Source: UBA3210 sp963610315
Lineage (GTDB): Bacteria; Bacillota_I; Bacilli_A; RFN20; CAG-449
NCBI GenBank assembly: GCA_963610315.1
Contig: CAVDMV010000006.1
Location: 1-64,000, forward strand
DNA length: 64,000 nt
Direction of reading: 5' to 3'
Program-made: the position numbers and the translations under genes
Shown: piece after piece, positions 8,030-16,897 of the stretch
Position numbering within the stretch: position 1 is the first letter of the stretch
Layout of the letters: each line of letters opens with the position of its first letter
Notes under the pieces: model-generated
The model's database searches: none
The model's input: the letters and a program-made list of their open reading frames with translations, nothing else
What the model was told of the DNA's origin: nothing

Positions 8030-9466
8030 TTATTTTTTCGTCGCAAGTTTCACGCATTCATAAGCCCCATTATAAAGGCCCATTTTATTAAGACGTAAAA
8101 TTTGTTCATTCATATTCCTTAATAATGCTTTATCAGAGATAAAATCATCTAACATTAGTTTCATCTTCTTAGTTGTATCACATTCATAAGTTGCATCACC
8201 AATTTCTTTTCCATAATACGCGGAGAAAACTTCATGTCCTCCGATATGTCTCATAAAAATCTTAGGAATTGGATAGAAAACTAATTCACTAGGTTTAGTG
8301 ATGAGTAAATCACATTTTCTCATTAATAAATTAGTTGAATAGACAGCTGGAAAAATATCTTTATGGAAGATATTATAAACGCCTTTAATATCACTATCGT
8401 TCATTTTATCGACGAATTCTTTAAATTCATCATATTGATCAAAATAAGTTTTAAAATCTTTATAACCTTCAATTTCTTTACAAAGATATTCATAAACTTT
8501 TAAGTGATCACCAAAATTAATAAATAAAGCAACTTTATTTTCTTTAACATACGGAAGAAGATGTTTTAAAATTTCCATGAATTGTTTTTGTCCAGCTCCT
8601 GCTCCTCCAACTGTTAAAAGAATTCTTATTGGCGCATTATTATCTAATCTATCAATTCTTTTCGCTGTATCACTTTCTAATGAAGAAACAATTTCATGAT
8701 CAACATAATGACCAACATATTTAATTTCTTCATCAGGAATATGTTTTAAATGTCTCTTTTTATCAAATCCATCAAGTCTTTTATAACCATAATAACCAAA
8801 TGAAGTTTGTACGGTGTGAATTGCCCCTTCAGAAAGATGTAAAGCCATTGGCCAGTTATCAGGAATTGCGTTAACTACATGTGTCATACCGGCGTGAACA
8901 GCCGCTTGTGAAGGCCAAGCATGTGTCGCGATATATGGAGTATCCTTAGGAATATATTTAAATAAAGGAACAAGTAATTCAGCATTTTTTTGATCGCCAG
9001 GATTATAAACTAATTGTTTAAAGACATCACGGTTAAATACTTCCCAAACAAAATGATTAAATAATTTTGATTTTTGTGAAATTCTTGATCCTAATGAATA
9101 TAAATCATTTTGGGCACGAATAACTTTTGATCCAGTCGCATCAAAAGAAGCTAAATCGAGCCATAAAGGCTCATAACCTAATGCACGAGCGCACGATGCC
9201 ATCGCGATTGAGATTCTATAATGACCAAATCCCATACGAATATTTCCAACAATTAACCCATTACTAGGAAAAGTTTCATTTTGATCTTTAACGACAATAT
9301 TTTTTGCATTAATAAAATCTAATGATTCAATCTTATTAAAGCCTAATTTATAGTCAGCATTAGAATCATCACCGAATTTTTTAATATATTTTTGTTTATT
9401 TTTATTTGCTTTCTTAACCGTTTTTTTAGGTATGGAATTACCGAAAACTACGCTAGATTTATCCAT
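8030..9466 (-). CDS. Unknown GT-B-like protein (possible glycosyltransferase), alpha-galactoside operon
   Basis: This 478-residue protein is not assigned to a characterised family. After a basic N-terminus, a glycine-rich block GNIRMGFGHYRISIAMA (about residues 73-89) resembles the first loop of MurG/diacylglycerol glucosyltransferases. A second Rossmann-like strand-loop, ILLTVGGAGAGQKQF, starts the C-terminal half. The acidic/Pro block ITKPSELVFYPIPK resembles a nucleotide-sugar site. No signal peptide or transmembrane segment is seen, so it is cytosolic. It overlaps the alpha-galactosidase gene by 8 bp and is last in the TetR-MFS-GH36 operon. A phosphorylase or transferase acting on the sugar released is possible but unproven. 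Confidence 0.6.
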   Translation of the reverse strand: MDKSSVVFGNSIPKKTVKKANKNKQKYIKKFGDDSNADYKLGFNKIESLDFINAKNIVVKDQNETFPSNGLIVGNIRMGFGHYRISIAMASCARALGYEPLWLDLASFDATGSKVIRAQNDLYSLGSRISQKSKLFNHFVWEVFNRDVFKQLVYNPGDQKNAELLVPLFKYIPKDTPYIATHAWPSQAAVHAGMTHVVNAIPDNWPMALHLSEGAIHTVQTSFGYYGYKRLDGFDKKRHLKHIPDEEIKYVGHYVDHEIVSSLESDTAKRIDRLDNNAPIRILLTVGGAGAGQKQFMEILKHLLPYVKENKVALFINFGDHLKVYEYLCKEIEGYKDFKTYFDQYDEFKEFVDKMNDSDIKGVYNIFHKDIFPAVYSTNLLMRKCDLLITKPSELVFYPIPKIFMRHIGGHEVFSAYYGKEIGDATYECDTTKKMKLMLDDFISDKALLRNMNEQILRLNKMGLYNGAYECVKLATKK

Positions 9467-11078
9467 TTATTAATTCTCCTTTCTTAGGCTCATAAACTAA
9501 TTCGCCTTTTGTTCCATCTAAAACATAAGTAATAGTCACACTATTTTTATTAGTGATAATATTAGTTATTGTTGCTTTAGATAATTTTTGAGCTTCTAAT
9601 AATATTTTTTTCTTTTCTTCACTATAAGAAGAAACATCATCACTTGTTAAATATAATGCCCCACATAAATGATTAATTTTAATTAATGCTTCTTTTTGTT
9701 TCTCATTTAAGAAGATATTATCATCTCTAAGTAAATAAACATCAGGATCATTTCTAAAGACGAACTTGTCCATTGGATAACGATAAATCGTATCTAATAA
9801 CGTATGTTTAGTTGAATTTCTTTCTCTATGAGCAAGAACCATATAAAATTCATCATCAAATTTTAATGATACATCACATCCAACACGGCAATAATCAACA
9901 TTATTAAAGGCATTTTCTAAAGGTACTCCACATCCTAAGATAAGTTTATCTTTTAAGATATTTCTTAAGAAAATCATCATTTCTTGCATGACTTGGCTAC
10001 GTGATTTACCTTCAACATGAACTAGATTAACTGCATAAAGAAAATCGAGTTTAAAAAAGTCAAAGCCTAAAGAAATATAATATTCTAAACATTTCTTAAT
10101 ATAATCAAGAACTTCTTGTTTTCTTATATCTAATGATAATTGGTGTGACCAGTTACCTCCAGCATAAACTGGTTTATTATTTTTATCGAAATAAACCCAA
10201 TCTGGATGTTCTTTATAAATTTCTGATTCTTGTTCGACGACAAATGGGGCAAGCCAAATTCCCGCGAGAAGATTTTTATCATGTATCTTTTTTACAATAC
10301 CTTCTAATCCATGAGGAAATTTATTTTTATCAATATGAAGCCAATCACCAACTTTAGTTTCAAATCCATCATCGATTTGAAATAAGTCGTAATTATCGGA
10401 ATTAATGCCAAGAAGCGCGAGATTAATTTTATCTTCATTAATATCTTGATAATGGTTATACCAAGAAGTATAGCCTCTTAATTTTTCTTTTAGACAAGTT
10501 CCTAATGTTTTAAAATATAGTTCTTGTGTTTCTAAAAAATTACCTTCTAAGAAACAATAATCAAGTAAGGTAAATTCATCATTAACATTAACTCCTTCAC
10601 AATCACTTTCTAAAACTATTTTATTTCTTCTCGTAACGTAATTTATCACTAAATACGCGTTATTTACGTTATATGAGCCATAGAAATAAATATTATCTTT
10701 TCTTCTTAAATAGCTATAAGTATAACCATGAAGAACATGTCGATGAGTTTTTCTAAAAGTATAATCTCCATAAGCATCAAATTTATATTTATTAGTCATA
10801 TAACGACCAAATCTAATTTTATGAAGTGATTCATGAAGAGAAAATTCTCTTGTATCTGTCCAAGATTGATATCCATTAACTAAAATCTTATCATCTCTAT
10901 AAAAATTAAATTTTTGATTTAGTTTAAATGAGATTAAGGTAATTTTGTTTTTAACTTTAATTTTATAAGTGTGTCTTGTCCCTATTGAGCTTTTAATAAT
11001 CTTATAATCTTCATTTTCTTCTTTATAAGAAACGATCTTACGATTATTTTTATAATAACTAACTTCCATTAGTTTCAT
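9459..11078 (-). CDS. Alpha-galactosidase, GH36-like
   Basis: This 539-residue protein is shorter than classical GH36 enzymes (about 700). A beta-rich N-terminal region (1-190) precedes a TIM barrel. Typical blocks are GYTSWYNHYQDI, LFQIDDGFETKVGDW, GIWLAPFVVE, FDFFKLDFLYA (the Asp in KLD is the predicted nucleophile, about residue 345) and CRVGCDVSLKFDD (predicted acid/base Asp). It has no signal peptide, so alpha-galactosides are hydrolysed after import by the MFS carrier encoded just upstream. It overlaps the downstream GT-B-like gene by 8 bp. Raffinose- or melibiose-type substrates are likely. Confidence 0.88.
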   Translation of the reverse strand: MKLMEVSYYKNNRKIVSYKEENEDYKIIKSSIGTRHTYKIKVKNKITLISFKLNQKFNFYRDDKILVNGYQSWTDTREFSLHESLHKIRFGRYMTNKYKFDAYGDYTFRKTHRHVLHGYTYSYLRRKDNIYFYGSYNVNNAYLVINYVTRRNKIVLESDCEGVNVNDEFTLLDYCFLEGNFLETQELYFKTLGTCLKEKLRGYTSWYNHYQDINEDKINLALLGINSDNYDLFQIDDGFETKVGDWLHIDKNKFPHGLEGIVKKIHDKNLLAGIWLAPFVVEQESEIYKEHPDWVYFDKNNKPVYAGGNWSHQLSLDIRKQEVLDYIKKCLEYYISLGFDFFKLDFLYAVNLVHVEGKSRSQVMQEMMIFLRNILKDKLILGCGVPLENAFNNVDYCRVGCDVSLKFDDEFYMVLAHRERNSTKHTLLDTIYRYPMDKFVFRNDPDVYLLRDDNIFLNEKQKEALIKINHLCGALYLTSDDVSSYSEEKKKILLEAQKLSKATITNIITNKNSVTITYVLDGTKGELVYEPKKGELING

Positions 11079-11083
11079 AAATA

Positions 11084-12496
11084 TTATTTTCCTTCTTCAC
11101 TAGGAAGATCTTTTTTACTATCTTCAATCGTTTTCATAACACCTTTTTCATCATAGAAGAATAAGATGACCGCGCCTAAAGTACAGCAAACAATGGCCAC
11201 AATCGCGACAATTCTTAAACCTAAGCTAGATGCAGTTAAATCGTTTGAAGTTAAATCTTGGCTTGAACCAATAATAGCAAGAGACGTAAAAGCGAGCATC
11301 GCGACTGATTGACCAAGTTTCATCGCGAAAGTTCTTGCTGCGAAGAACATACCTTCTCTCTTTTCACCTGTTTTAATTGAATCTTCTTCTGCGACATCCG
11401 CGACAATTGATTGAGGTATAATACCTAGTAATGACATTGGGAAAGCGGCAATAACTACAATTAAGATACCAAAGACAATACCTGGAAGAGGTAAAACACC
11501 AATTAAAGCAGTAACTACATAGGCTAAAGCTAAGCCCAAGAAACCGGCGCAGACAAGTTTACGTTTACCAAATTTAACAACTAATTTACTTACAATTGGA
11601 TAGAAGCAAGCACTTAATACTGTCATCGCACCTAAGAAAACAGTAGTATAAAATTCATCTAAGCCCATTGAAACTTTAACAAAGAAAGGTAAACCCGTTT
11701 GGAATAAAGTTAAACCGATCCAATAAGCAATATCAGACCAAACAAAGATTCTAAATTGTTTATTTTTAAAAGTTGCGACTAAAGATTTAGTTGTACTTAC
11801 TTCCGAAGGTTTTGCATCAACGAAATCTTTTTCGTTTAATTTTAAAGCTGGAATTAACATCATAATACAAGCAATTATCGCTAAAACTATAAAGCAAATA
11901 CGATATGACCAATCAAATGAAACAAAGCTTCTTAAGACACCTGCAAAGACGAAAGGCATATAAGCTAGCATAGTTCCAGCAAAATAAGTTAAGGAAATCG
12001 CGGTAGAAATATACATTCTATCATCTTGAGTTTTACCAAATTCAGAAATTAATGCATTATATGGAGTACAATAAATTGTCATGAATAAATAATATAAAAC
12101 TAGGAAAATAGAAATCCAAGCAACGTTCCAACCAGAAATCATGGTTACTGGTGCACAGAAAACTAAAACAGTAATAATTGATAAAGGAATAGCCGCGAAT
12201 TTCATAAAAGGAATTCTCCTTCCTTTAGGATTCTTTGATTTATCTGATAAAGTCGCGATAATTGGATCAGTGACTGCATCAAAAATACGACAACCAAAAG
12301 TAATTAAACCTAAAATAGTTAATACTCCAAAGATGACGAGTCCTGGCGTGATATATTGATTCGCCCCAGAAGAAATATCATTTTGAGTAGGTAAATAGAA
12401 AGTAACTAACCAAGCGTTAATAACTCCACTTAATATTGACCAACCTAATTGGCCGAGAGCAAATATCCACATTTGCTTTTTTGTTAATCTTTTCAT
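11084..12496 (-). CDS. MFS sugar:cation symporter, GPH family
   Basis: This 470-residue protein has about twelve hydrophobic segments. The GPH (glycoside-pentoside-hexuronide) hallmark is in the loop between helices 2 and 3: DAVTDPIIATLSDKSKNPKGRR. It resembles melibiose/raffinose carriers (MelB, YicJ types). The gene is 23 bp downstream of the TetR regulator and 5 bp upstream of the GH36 alpha-galactosidase, which suggests an alpha-galactoside as cargo. The substrate is inferred from context. Confidence 0.9.
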   Translation of the reverse strand: MKRLTKKQMWIFALGQLGWSILSGVINAWLVTFYLPTQNDISSGANQYITPGLVIFGVLTILGLITFGCRIFDAVTDPIIATLSDKSKNPKGRRIPFMKFAAIPLSIITVLVFCAPVTMISGWNVAWISIFLVLYYLFMTIYCTPYNALISEFGKTQDDRMYISTAISLTYFAGTMLAYMPFVFAGVLRSFVSFDWSYRICFIVLAIIACIMMLIPALKLNEKDFVDAKPSEVSTTKSLVATFKNKQFRIFVWSDIAYWIGLTLFQTGLPFFVKVSMGLDEFYTTVFLGAMTVLSACFYPIVSKLVVKFGKRKLVCAGFLGLALAYVVTALIGVLPLPGIVFGILIVVIAAFPMSLLGIIPQSIVADVAEEDSIKTGEKREGMFFAARTFAMKLGQSVAMLAFTSLAIIGSSQDLTSNDLTASSLGLRIVAIVAIVCCTLGAVILFFYDEKGVMKTIEDSKKDLPSEEGK

Positions 12497-12519
12497 AAGG
12501 TCCTCCTTTTATAACAAGA

Positions 12520-13128
12520 TTATTTTTTTATTCTAAATAGAAATACATCTATTAGGGAAGAAATCTCTTCTTCAGGAGAAGAAGAATCATCTTCTTGAAG
12601 AATATTTTCTACCGCGAGTTTTTTACAAAATGATAGTAAGGCAATACTAGTAGTTCGATAATAAATTTCTAAATTAATATCATCTCTTAATGAATTATCT
12701 AAGATACCTTTTTGATAATATTTAAAATAGATATCTTTAAATAAATTGACGTTCTCTGCATAAACATCTAAATTCATGCCTATTTCGTTATGAATATAAG
12801 CATCAAGAGAATAAACAAATGAATAATATGATTTATCTTCTTTAAAGATTTTTAAATAAGCTTCATAGAATTCTTTAATGTTTTCGTATCCTGAAGAATC
12901 TTCATTAAATGAAAAATATTTTTCTAATAGATCTTTTGATAATCTTTCTGCCACTTTAATAACTAAGTTTTGTTTCTTACCAAAATAACGATATAAAGTT
13001 GCTTCTCCAATTCCAATATAAGAAGCAATATCACTCATAGTTACACTTGATATGGGCTTACTTAAGAATAACTTTGTCGCTTCTAATAAGATAAAATTAT
13101 TTTGTGCCTCTTTTAATTTAGAAGTCAT
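12520..13128 (-). CDS. TetR-family transcriptional regulator of the alpha-galactoside operon
   Basis: This is a 202-residue TetR-type repressor. The N-terminal helix-turn-helix is VTMSDIASYIGIGEATLYRYFGKKQNLV (about residues 24-52, tetrapeptide LYRYF). The C-terminal ligand domain is divergent. It is the first gene of the operon with the MFS carrier, GH36 and GT-B-like protein. Two palindromic sites lie 20 bp apart just upstream of its ribosome site, so autoregulation of the whole operon is the simple model. A TetR protein rather than LacI or AraC controlling such a locus is less usual. Confidence 0.88.
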   Translation of the reverse strand: MTSKLKEAQNNFILLEATKLFLSKPISSVTMSDIASYIGIGEATLYRYFGKKQNLVIKVAERLSKDLLEKYFSFNEDSSGYENIKEFYEAYLKIFKEDKSYYSFVYSLDAYIHNEIGMNLDVYAENVNLFKDIYFKYYQKGILDNSLRDDINLEIYYRTTSIALLSFCKKLAVENILQEDDSSSPEEEISSLIDVFLFRIKK

Positions 13129-13147
13129 AAGTACCTCCTTTCATTTT

Positions 13148-13184
13148 TGATAGGTAGCCTATCATTTTGATAATCCACCTATTA
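13148..13184. promoter_or_regulatory. Twin operator-like palindromes upstream of the TetR gene
   Basis: TGATAGGTAGCCTATCA at 13148-13164 is a perfect inverted repeat with 7-bp arms and a 3-bp centre. A second related copy, TGATAATCCACCTATTA (11 of 17 positions shared), begins exactly 20 bp later at 13168-13184. Two sites on one DNA face, 20 bp upstream of the repressor start, are expected of a TetR operator. Protein binding is inferred. Confidence 0.75.
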
Positions 13185-13240
13185 AAAGTTTAACATTTAG
13201 GTAAAATTAATCAATGTTAACGCTTACATTTTCTTTTAGA

Positions 13241-13279
13241 ATAAAAAAAGAACTTAGTTTATTTTTCCTAAGTCCTTTT
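13241..13279 (-). terminator. Intrinsic terminator of tldD-tldE
   Basis: The minus-strand transcript folds as GGACTTAG (13268-13275) with CTAAGTTC (13250-13257, one G.U), extended by A-U pairs, and ends in a TTTTTTT run at 13243-13249. Confidence 0.8.
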
Positions 13280-13299
13280 AAAAATCGATTTTATAGTAA

Positions 13300-14616
13300 T
13301 TATTTGCCCGATACAGCGATTTCTTTAATCATAACTGGAGTTGAATATCCTGAGAAAGTTAATTTAGTTTCTGAGCCAACTTCGACGATATCATTAAATA
13401 ATTTAAAGAGGTTTCCAGCAACTGTAATTAAGCAAACTGGTGTTGAGCGTTTACCGTCTTTAATTAAGTAGCCTTCAGCTTGTAAAGAGAAGTTTCCACT
13501 TGATGCGTTCATGCCAGCATGAAGACCAGTAACGGAAGTAATATAAATACCATCATGAACACTTTCAAATAATTCTTCTAAAGTCTTTTTACCTGGTCTA
13601 ATACTTAATCCAGCTGAACTAACGCCGACTTTACCTTGTCCACGGTATCCATTTCCTGTGCTAACTACGCCGTCTTTTTTCGCGGTGGCTAGATTATACA
13701 AATAAGTATTTAAGATACCTTTATCGACAATTTTCTTATTAGAAGTCGCGACTCCTTCATCATCAAAATAACGATAGAAAATAGTTTTATCTAATGGTCT
13801 TTCTTCAATAGTTAGCTTTCTAGAAGCGACACGTTCATGAAGTTTACCCTTTAATAAAGAAGTATTCTTTTGCACTTGTTCACTAGAAGCACTTCTAATA
13901 AAGAAATTAGTAAGATTCATCATAACTTCGGCCGAAAGAACTGCTTTATATTTCTTTGATTCACAAGGTTCGCCACCTAATTGATCTAATGCATCTTTAG
14001 TGACATCATCAATAAATTTATCGATATCAAAAGAATGAATATCTTGTCCAACAACAAAGTCTCCCCCGGTCTTAGTTTGTTCACCTGTTGAAGCAATGAC
14101 ATTCGCATAAATTAAACAAAAATTAGATCTAGATTTTAAATTTAAATCATAAGAATTCATTAATATAGTTTCATTATCTTGCTCTTCATAAGATATTTCT
14201 ACATCGACAATACGCGAATCTTTCGCTTTAATACGCGCTTCAATATCTTTTAATAAAGAAATTTTATTTTCTAAAGGAGTTTCACTTAATACCTTTGAAT
14301 ATACTTTCTTTTTTGTATATTTTTCACTTCCTTTAAAGATGATACATTCTTCTTTTGATTCATTAATTTTCGCATTTTCTTTTAATTGAGCGATAAATGA
14401 ATCGATATTCGCGATAGAAAAATTTTCTGAATTAACATAGCCAACTTTTTCTCCTACTTTTCCTCTACCTTGTAAAGATTTAGTAGTTGAAGAAGATAAA
14501 GATTCAATTTCACCTCTAAAAACACCGATCGATAATTTTGATTCAGTACTAACTAAAAGTTCTAATTCGTCAATACCTTGTTCTTTAGCTTTTTTAAAAT
14601 AAACATCGTATTTCAT
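13300..14616 (-). CDS. tldE: TldD/PmbA-family protein TldE (PmbA)
   Basis: This 438-residue protein is one half of the TldD-TldE heterodimeric metalloprotease, which processes or degrades peptides (microcin B17 and CcdA in E. coli). TldE lacks the HExxxH zinc site, as here. Family blocks LSIGVFRGEIESLSSS and GLHAGMNASSGNFSLQAEGYLIKDGK are present. I chose the ATG at 14616 over an in-frame TTG at 14646. It lies 1 bp after the tldD stop with a GGGGAG site, and the family N-terminus begins there (MKYDVYFKKAKEQG). It is co-transcribed with tldD. Confidence 0.9.
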   Translation of the reverse strand: MKYDVYFKKAKEQGIDELELLVSTESKLSIGVFRGEIESLSSSTTKSLQGRGKVGEKVGYVNSENFSIANIDSFIAQLKENAKINESKEECIIFKGSEKYTKKKVYSKVLSETPLENKISLLKDIEARIKAKDSRIVDVEISYEEQDNETILMNSYDLNLKSRSNFCLIYANVIASTGEQTKTGGDFVVGQDIHSFDIDKFIDDVTKDALDQLGGEPCESKKYKAVLSAEVMMNLTNFFIRSASSEQVQKNTSLLKGKLHERVASRKLTIEERPLDKTIFYRYFDDEGVATSNKKIVDKGILNTYLYNLATAKKDGVVSTGNGYRGQGKVGVSSAGLSIRPGKKTLEELFESVHDGIYITSVTGLHAGMNASSGNFSLQAEGYLIKDGKRSTPVCLITVAGNLFKLFNDIVEVGSETKLTFSGYSTPVMIKEIAVSGK

Positions 14617-14617
14617 A

Positions 14618-16015
14618 TTAGTTAATCTTCTCCCCTCTTCCTCCAACAGTAATTTCTGATACTCTTAACGTTGGTTGACCAACATCAGTTGGAATAGAAC
14701 CAGATGCCGCGCCACACATACCTTGGGCACGTAATAAGTCATTACCGACCATATCAATTTTTAATAAAATTTCTTTACCTTGACCAATTAAAGTAGCCCC
14801 TTTTACTGGATAAGAAATCTTACCATCTTCAATAATATAGGCTTCATTAACCGCGAAATTAAATTCACCAGTCGCAGGATTAACGCTTCCTCCACCCATC
14901 GATTTTGCATATAAACCAAACTTAGTTGCTTTAATAATTTCTTCAGGAGTAGATTTTCCTGGAAGAATAAAGGTATTTGACATTCTTGAAGTTGGTTCAT
15001 ATTTATAAGATTCTCTTCTAGAAGCGCCGTTTTCTGGTGTAGACATTCTTCTACCATTAAATGAATCAACTAAATAAGAAGTTAAGATACCATCTTTAAT
15101 TAAGACATTGCGATGAGTTTTATGTCCTTCATCATCAACGTTTTCTGATCCCCATGCACCTGAGATAGTTCCATCATCAACCGCGTTAACGATAGGTGAA
15201 GCAATTTGAGTACCAAGTTTACCTGACATAACTGATAAGTTTTTACTTACTGAGCTTGCTTCTAAAGAATGGCCACATGCTTCATGAAAAATTACTCCTC
15301 CAAATCCATTACCGATAATAACTGGCATCTTACCACTTGGGCATTCTTTCGCGTCGAGAAGTTGTACTGCAACTCGTGCCGCGTCTAGCGAAACTTCTTC
15401 AATATTAACTTCATCTAAGAAAAATTCAAATCCTTTACTCGCGCCTGGACCTACTCCACTTGATTCAATTGAAGTACCGTTTGAAGCGATGGCAGTAACA
15501 TAAACTCTTCCTCTAATTCTATTATCTTTAATGAATTTACCTTCTGAATTAAAGATATAAACTTTTTGATTAGTTGACGAAAATGAATTAATAACACGGA
15601 CAATTTTTTCATCATATCCTTTTGCTGCCTTATAACTTCTCATTAAGTAAGCAATCTTATCTTCTTTTGAAACTGTTTCATAAGGAATCTTAGGTCCATG
15701 TTTATGACCTACTTTAACAGAATTAATTTCTGTTACTTCTTTAATTCTTTCTCCTTCAAAAGATTTTGATAAAGACGAAGCTAAATTAATAAGCGATTTC
15801 TTACTTAAATCATTAGTATAGCCATAAACGCTTTGTAAGCCTTTTAAAATTCTTATACCTGCTCCGTAAACATAACTTGTAGTCGCTTGTTCACAAACGC
15901 CGTTATCGAGAGAAATATTTTCTTGAATAGTATCTTCAAGGAAGATTTCTGCGAAGTCTCCCCCGGTAGATAGACACTCATTTAAGACATCTTTCGCTAA
16001 AGTTTTTGATATCAT
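14618..16015 (-). CDS. tldD: TldD metalloprotease subunit
   Basis: This 465-residue catalytic partner of TldE has the zinc motif HEACGHSLEA (HExxxH) at about residues 244-253. The C-terminal GAASGSIPTDVGQPTLRVSEITVGGRG contains the second conserved Cys/Gly region. The glycine-rich blocks GPGASKGFEFF and GNGFGGVIFHEACGH are normal for the family. It is cytosolic. The gene is divergent from the two-component system at 16.2 kb; 200 bp of AT-rich DNA separates the two starts. Confidence 0.94.
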   Translation of the reverse strand: MISKTLAKDVLNECLSTGGDFAEIFLEDTIQENISLDNGVCEQATTSYVYGAGIRILKGLQSVYGYTNDLSKKSLINLASSLSKSFEGERIKEVTEINSVKVGHKHGPKIPYETVSKEDKIAYLMRSYKAAKGYDEKIVRVINSFSSTNQKVYIFNSEGKFIKDNRIRGRVYVTAIASNGTSIESSGVGPGASKGFEFFLDEVNIEEVSLDAARVAVQLLDAKECPSGKMPVIIGNGFGGVIFHEACGHSLEASSVSKNLSVMSGKLGTQIASPIVNAVDDGTISGAWGSENVDDEGHKTHRNVLIKDGILTSYLVDSFNGRRMSTPENGASRRESYKYEPTSRMSNTFILPGKSTPEEIIKATKFGLYAKSMGGGSVNPATGEFNFAVNEAYIIEDGKISYPVKGATLIGQGKEILLKIDMVGNDLLRAQGMCGAASGSIPTDVGQPTLRVSEITVGGRGEKIN

Positions 16016-16155
16016 ATATTCACCTATATACTATAAAAATAATAAGTATTTTTAATTATAGTATTCCTTTCTTTATCTTGTAATTATACGCTTTTAACGT
16101 AAAACTAGTTAGTGAAATATAACTATTTGTACTAAAAAATGCTTTTTATACTTTC

Positions 16156-16193
16156 TTTAAGTTTTATTTATGTTAAATTTTGTTTAATATATT
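16156..16193 (+). promoter_or_regulatory. CiaR-like direct repeat and promoter before the response regulator
   Basis: TTTAAG (16156-16161), N5 TTTTA, TTTATG (16167-16172, one mismatch to TTTAAG), then 15 nt to a -10 TATATT (16188-16193). The N5 is identical to the one ahead of small RNA 2. The layout suggests autoregulation by the adjacent response regulator. Confidence 0.65.
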
Positions 16194-16216
16194 AAATAAT
16201 TACTGGAGGTGAGAAT

Positions 16217-16897
16217 ATGCGTATATTACTCGCAGAAGATGAAAAGTCACTTTCCAATGCATTAGTTACAATATTAAAACACAACAATTATTCAGTTGAT
16301 GCAGTATATAATGGACAAGATGCATTAGATTATGTCTTAAGTGATAATATTTATGATCTTATTATCTTAGATATCATGATGCCAAAGCTTGATGGTATCT
16401 CGGTATTAAAAGGCATTAGAAAAAATAAAATAAATACGCCAATCATCATGTTAACCGCGAAATCAGATATTCAAGATAAAATTATTGGTTTAGATAACGG
16501 CGCGGATGATTATTTAACTAAGCCTTTCAATGTTGAAGAATTACTTGCACGTATTAGATCAGTCACAAGAAGAAAAGGTGAAATTAATAATAATAACTTA
16601 ACATTTGGTGACTTAACGCTTAATCGTTCTACATTTGAATTAGAATGTAATGGAAGCAAAGTATTATTAACTAACAAGGAATATCAAATCATTGAATTAT
16701 TGATGTTAAACAAAGGTCAAATGATTCCAATGGATAAAATTATGGATAAGATTTGGGGTTTTGATTCTAACGCCGATACTAATGTCATATGGACTTATAT
16801 CTCCTATTTAAGAAAGAAACTCACATCAATCTCTTCTAAAGTAGGTATAAAAGCTAATCGTAATATTGGATACTCCTTGGAGGTAAAAAATGATTAA
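16217..16897 (+). CDS. OmpR/PhoB-family response regulator, CiaR-like
   Basis: This is a 226-residue protein. The receiver domain (1-117) has acidic pocket AEDE, phospho-acceptor Asp53 in LIILDIMMPKLDG, Thr/Ala in MLTAK, and Lys in YLTKPFNVEELLARI. The winged-helix DNA-binding domain (about 126-222) contains LTFGDLTLNRSTFEL and KIWGFDSNADTNVIWTYISYLRKKL. These blocks resemble, from memory, streptococcal CiaR. The gene overlaps the kinase gene by 8 bp. Four TTTAAG-N5-TTTAAG-type promoters in this window (16.16, 18.12, 18.31 and 61.09 kb) are its likely targets. The family is firm; the CiaR relationship is inferred. Confidence 0.92.
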   Translation: MRILLAEDEKSLSNALVTILKHNNYSVDAVYNGQDALDYVLSDNIYDLIILDIMMPKLDGISVLKGIRKNKINTPIIMLTAKSDIQDKIIGLDNGADDYLTKPFNVEELLARIRSVTRRKGEINNNNLTFGDLTLNRSTFELECNGSKVLLTNKEYQIIELLMLNKGQMIPMDKIMDKIWGFDSNADTNVIWTYISYLRKKLTSISSKVGIKANRNIGYSLEVKND

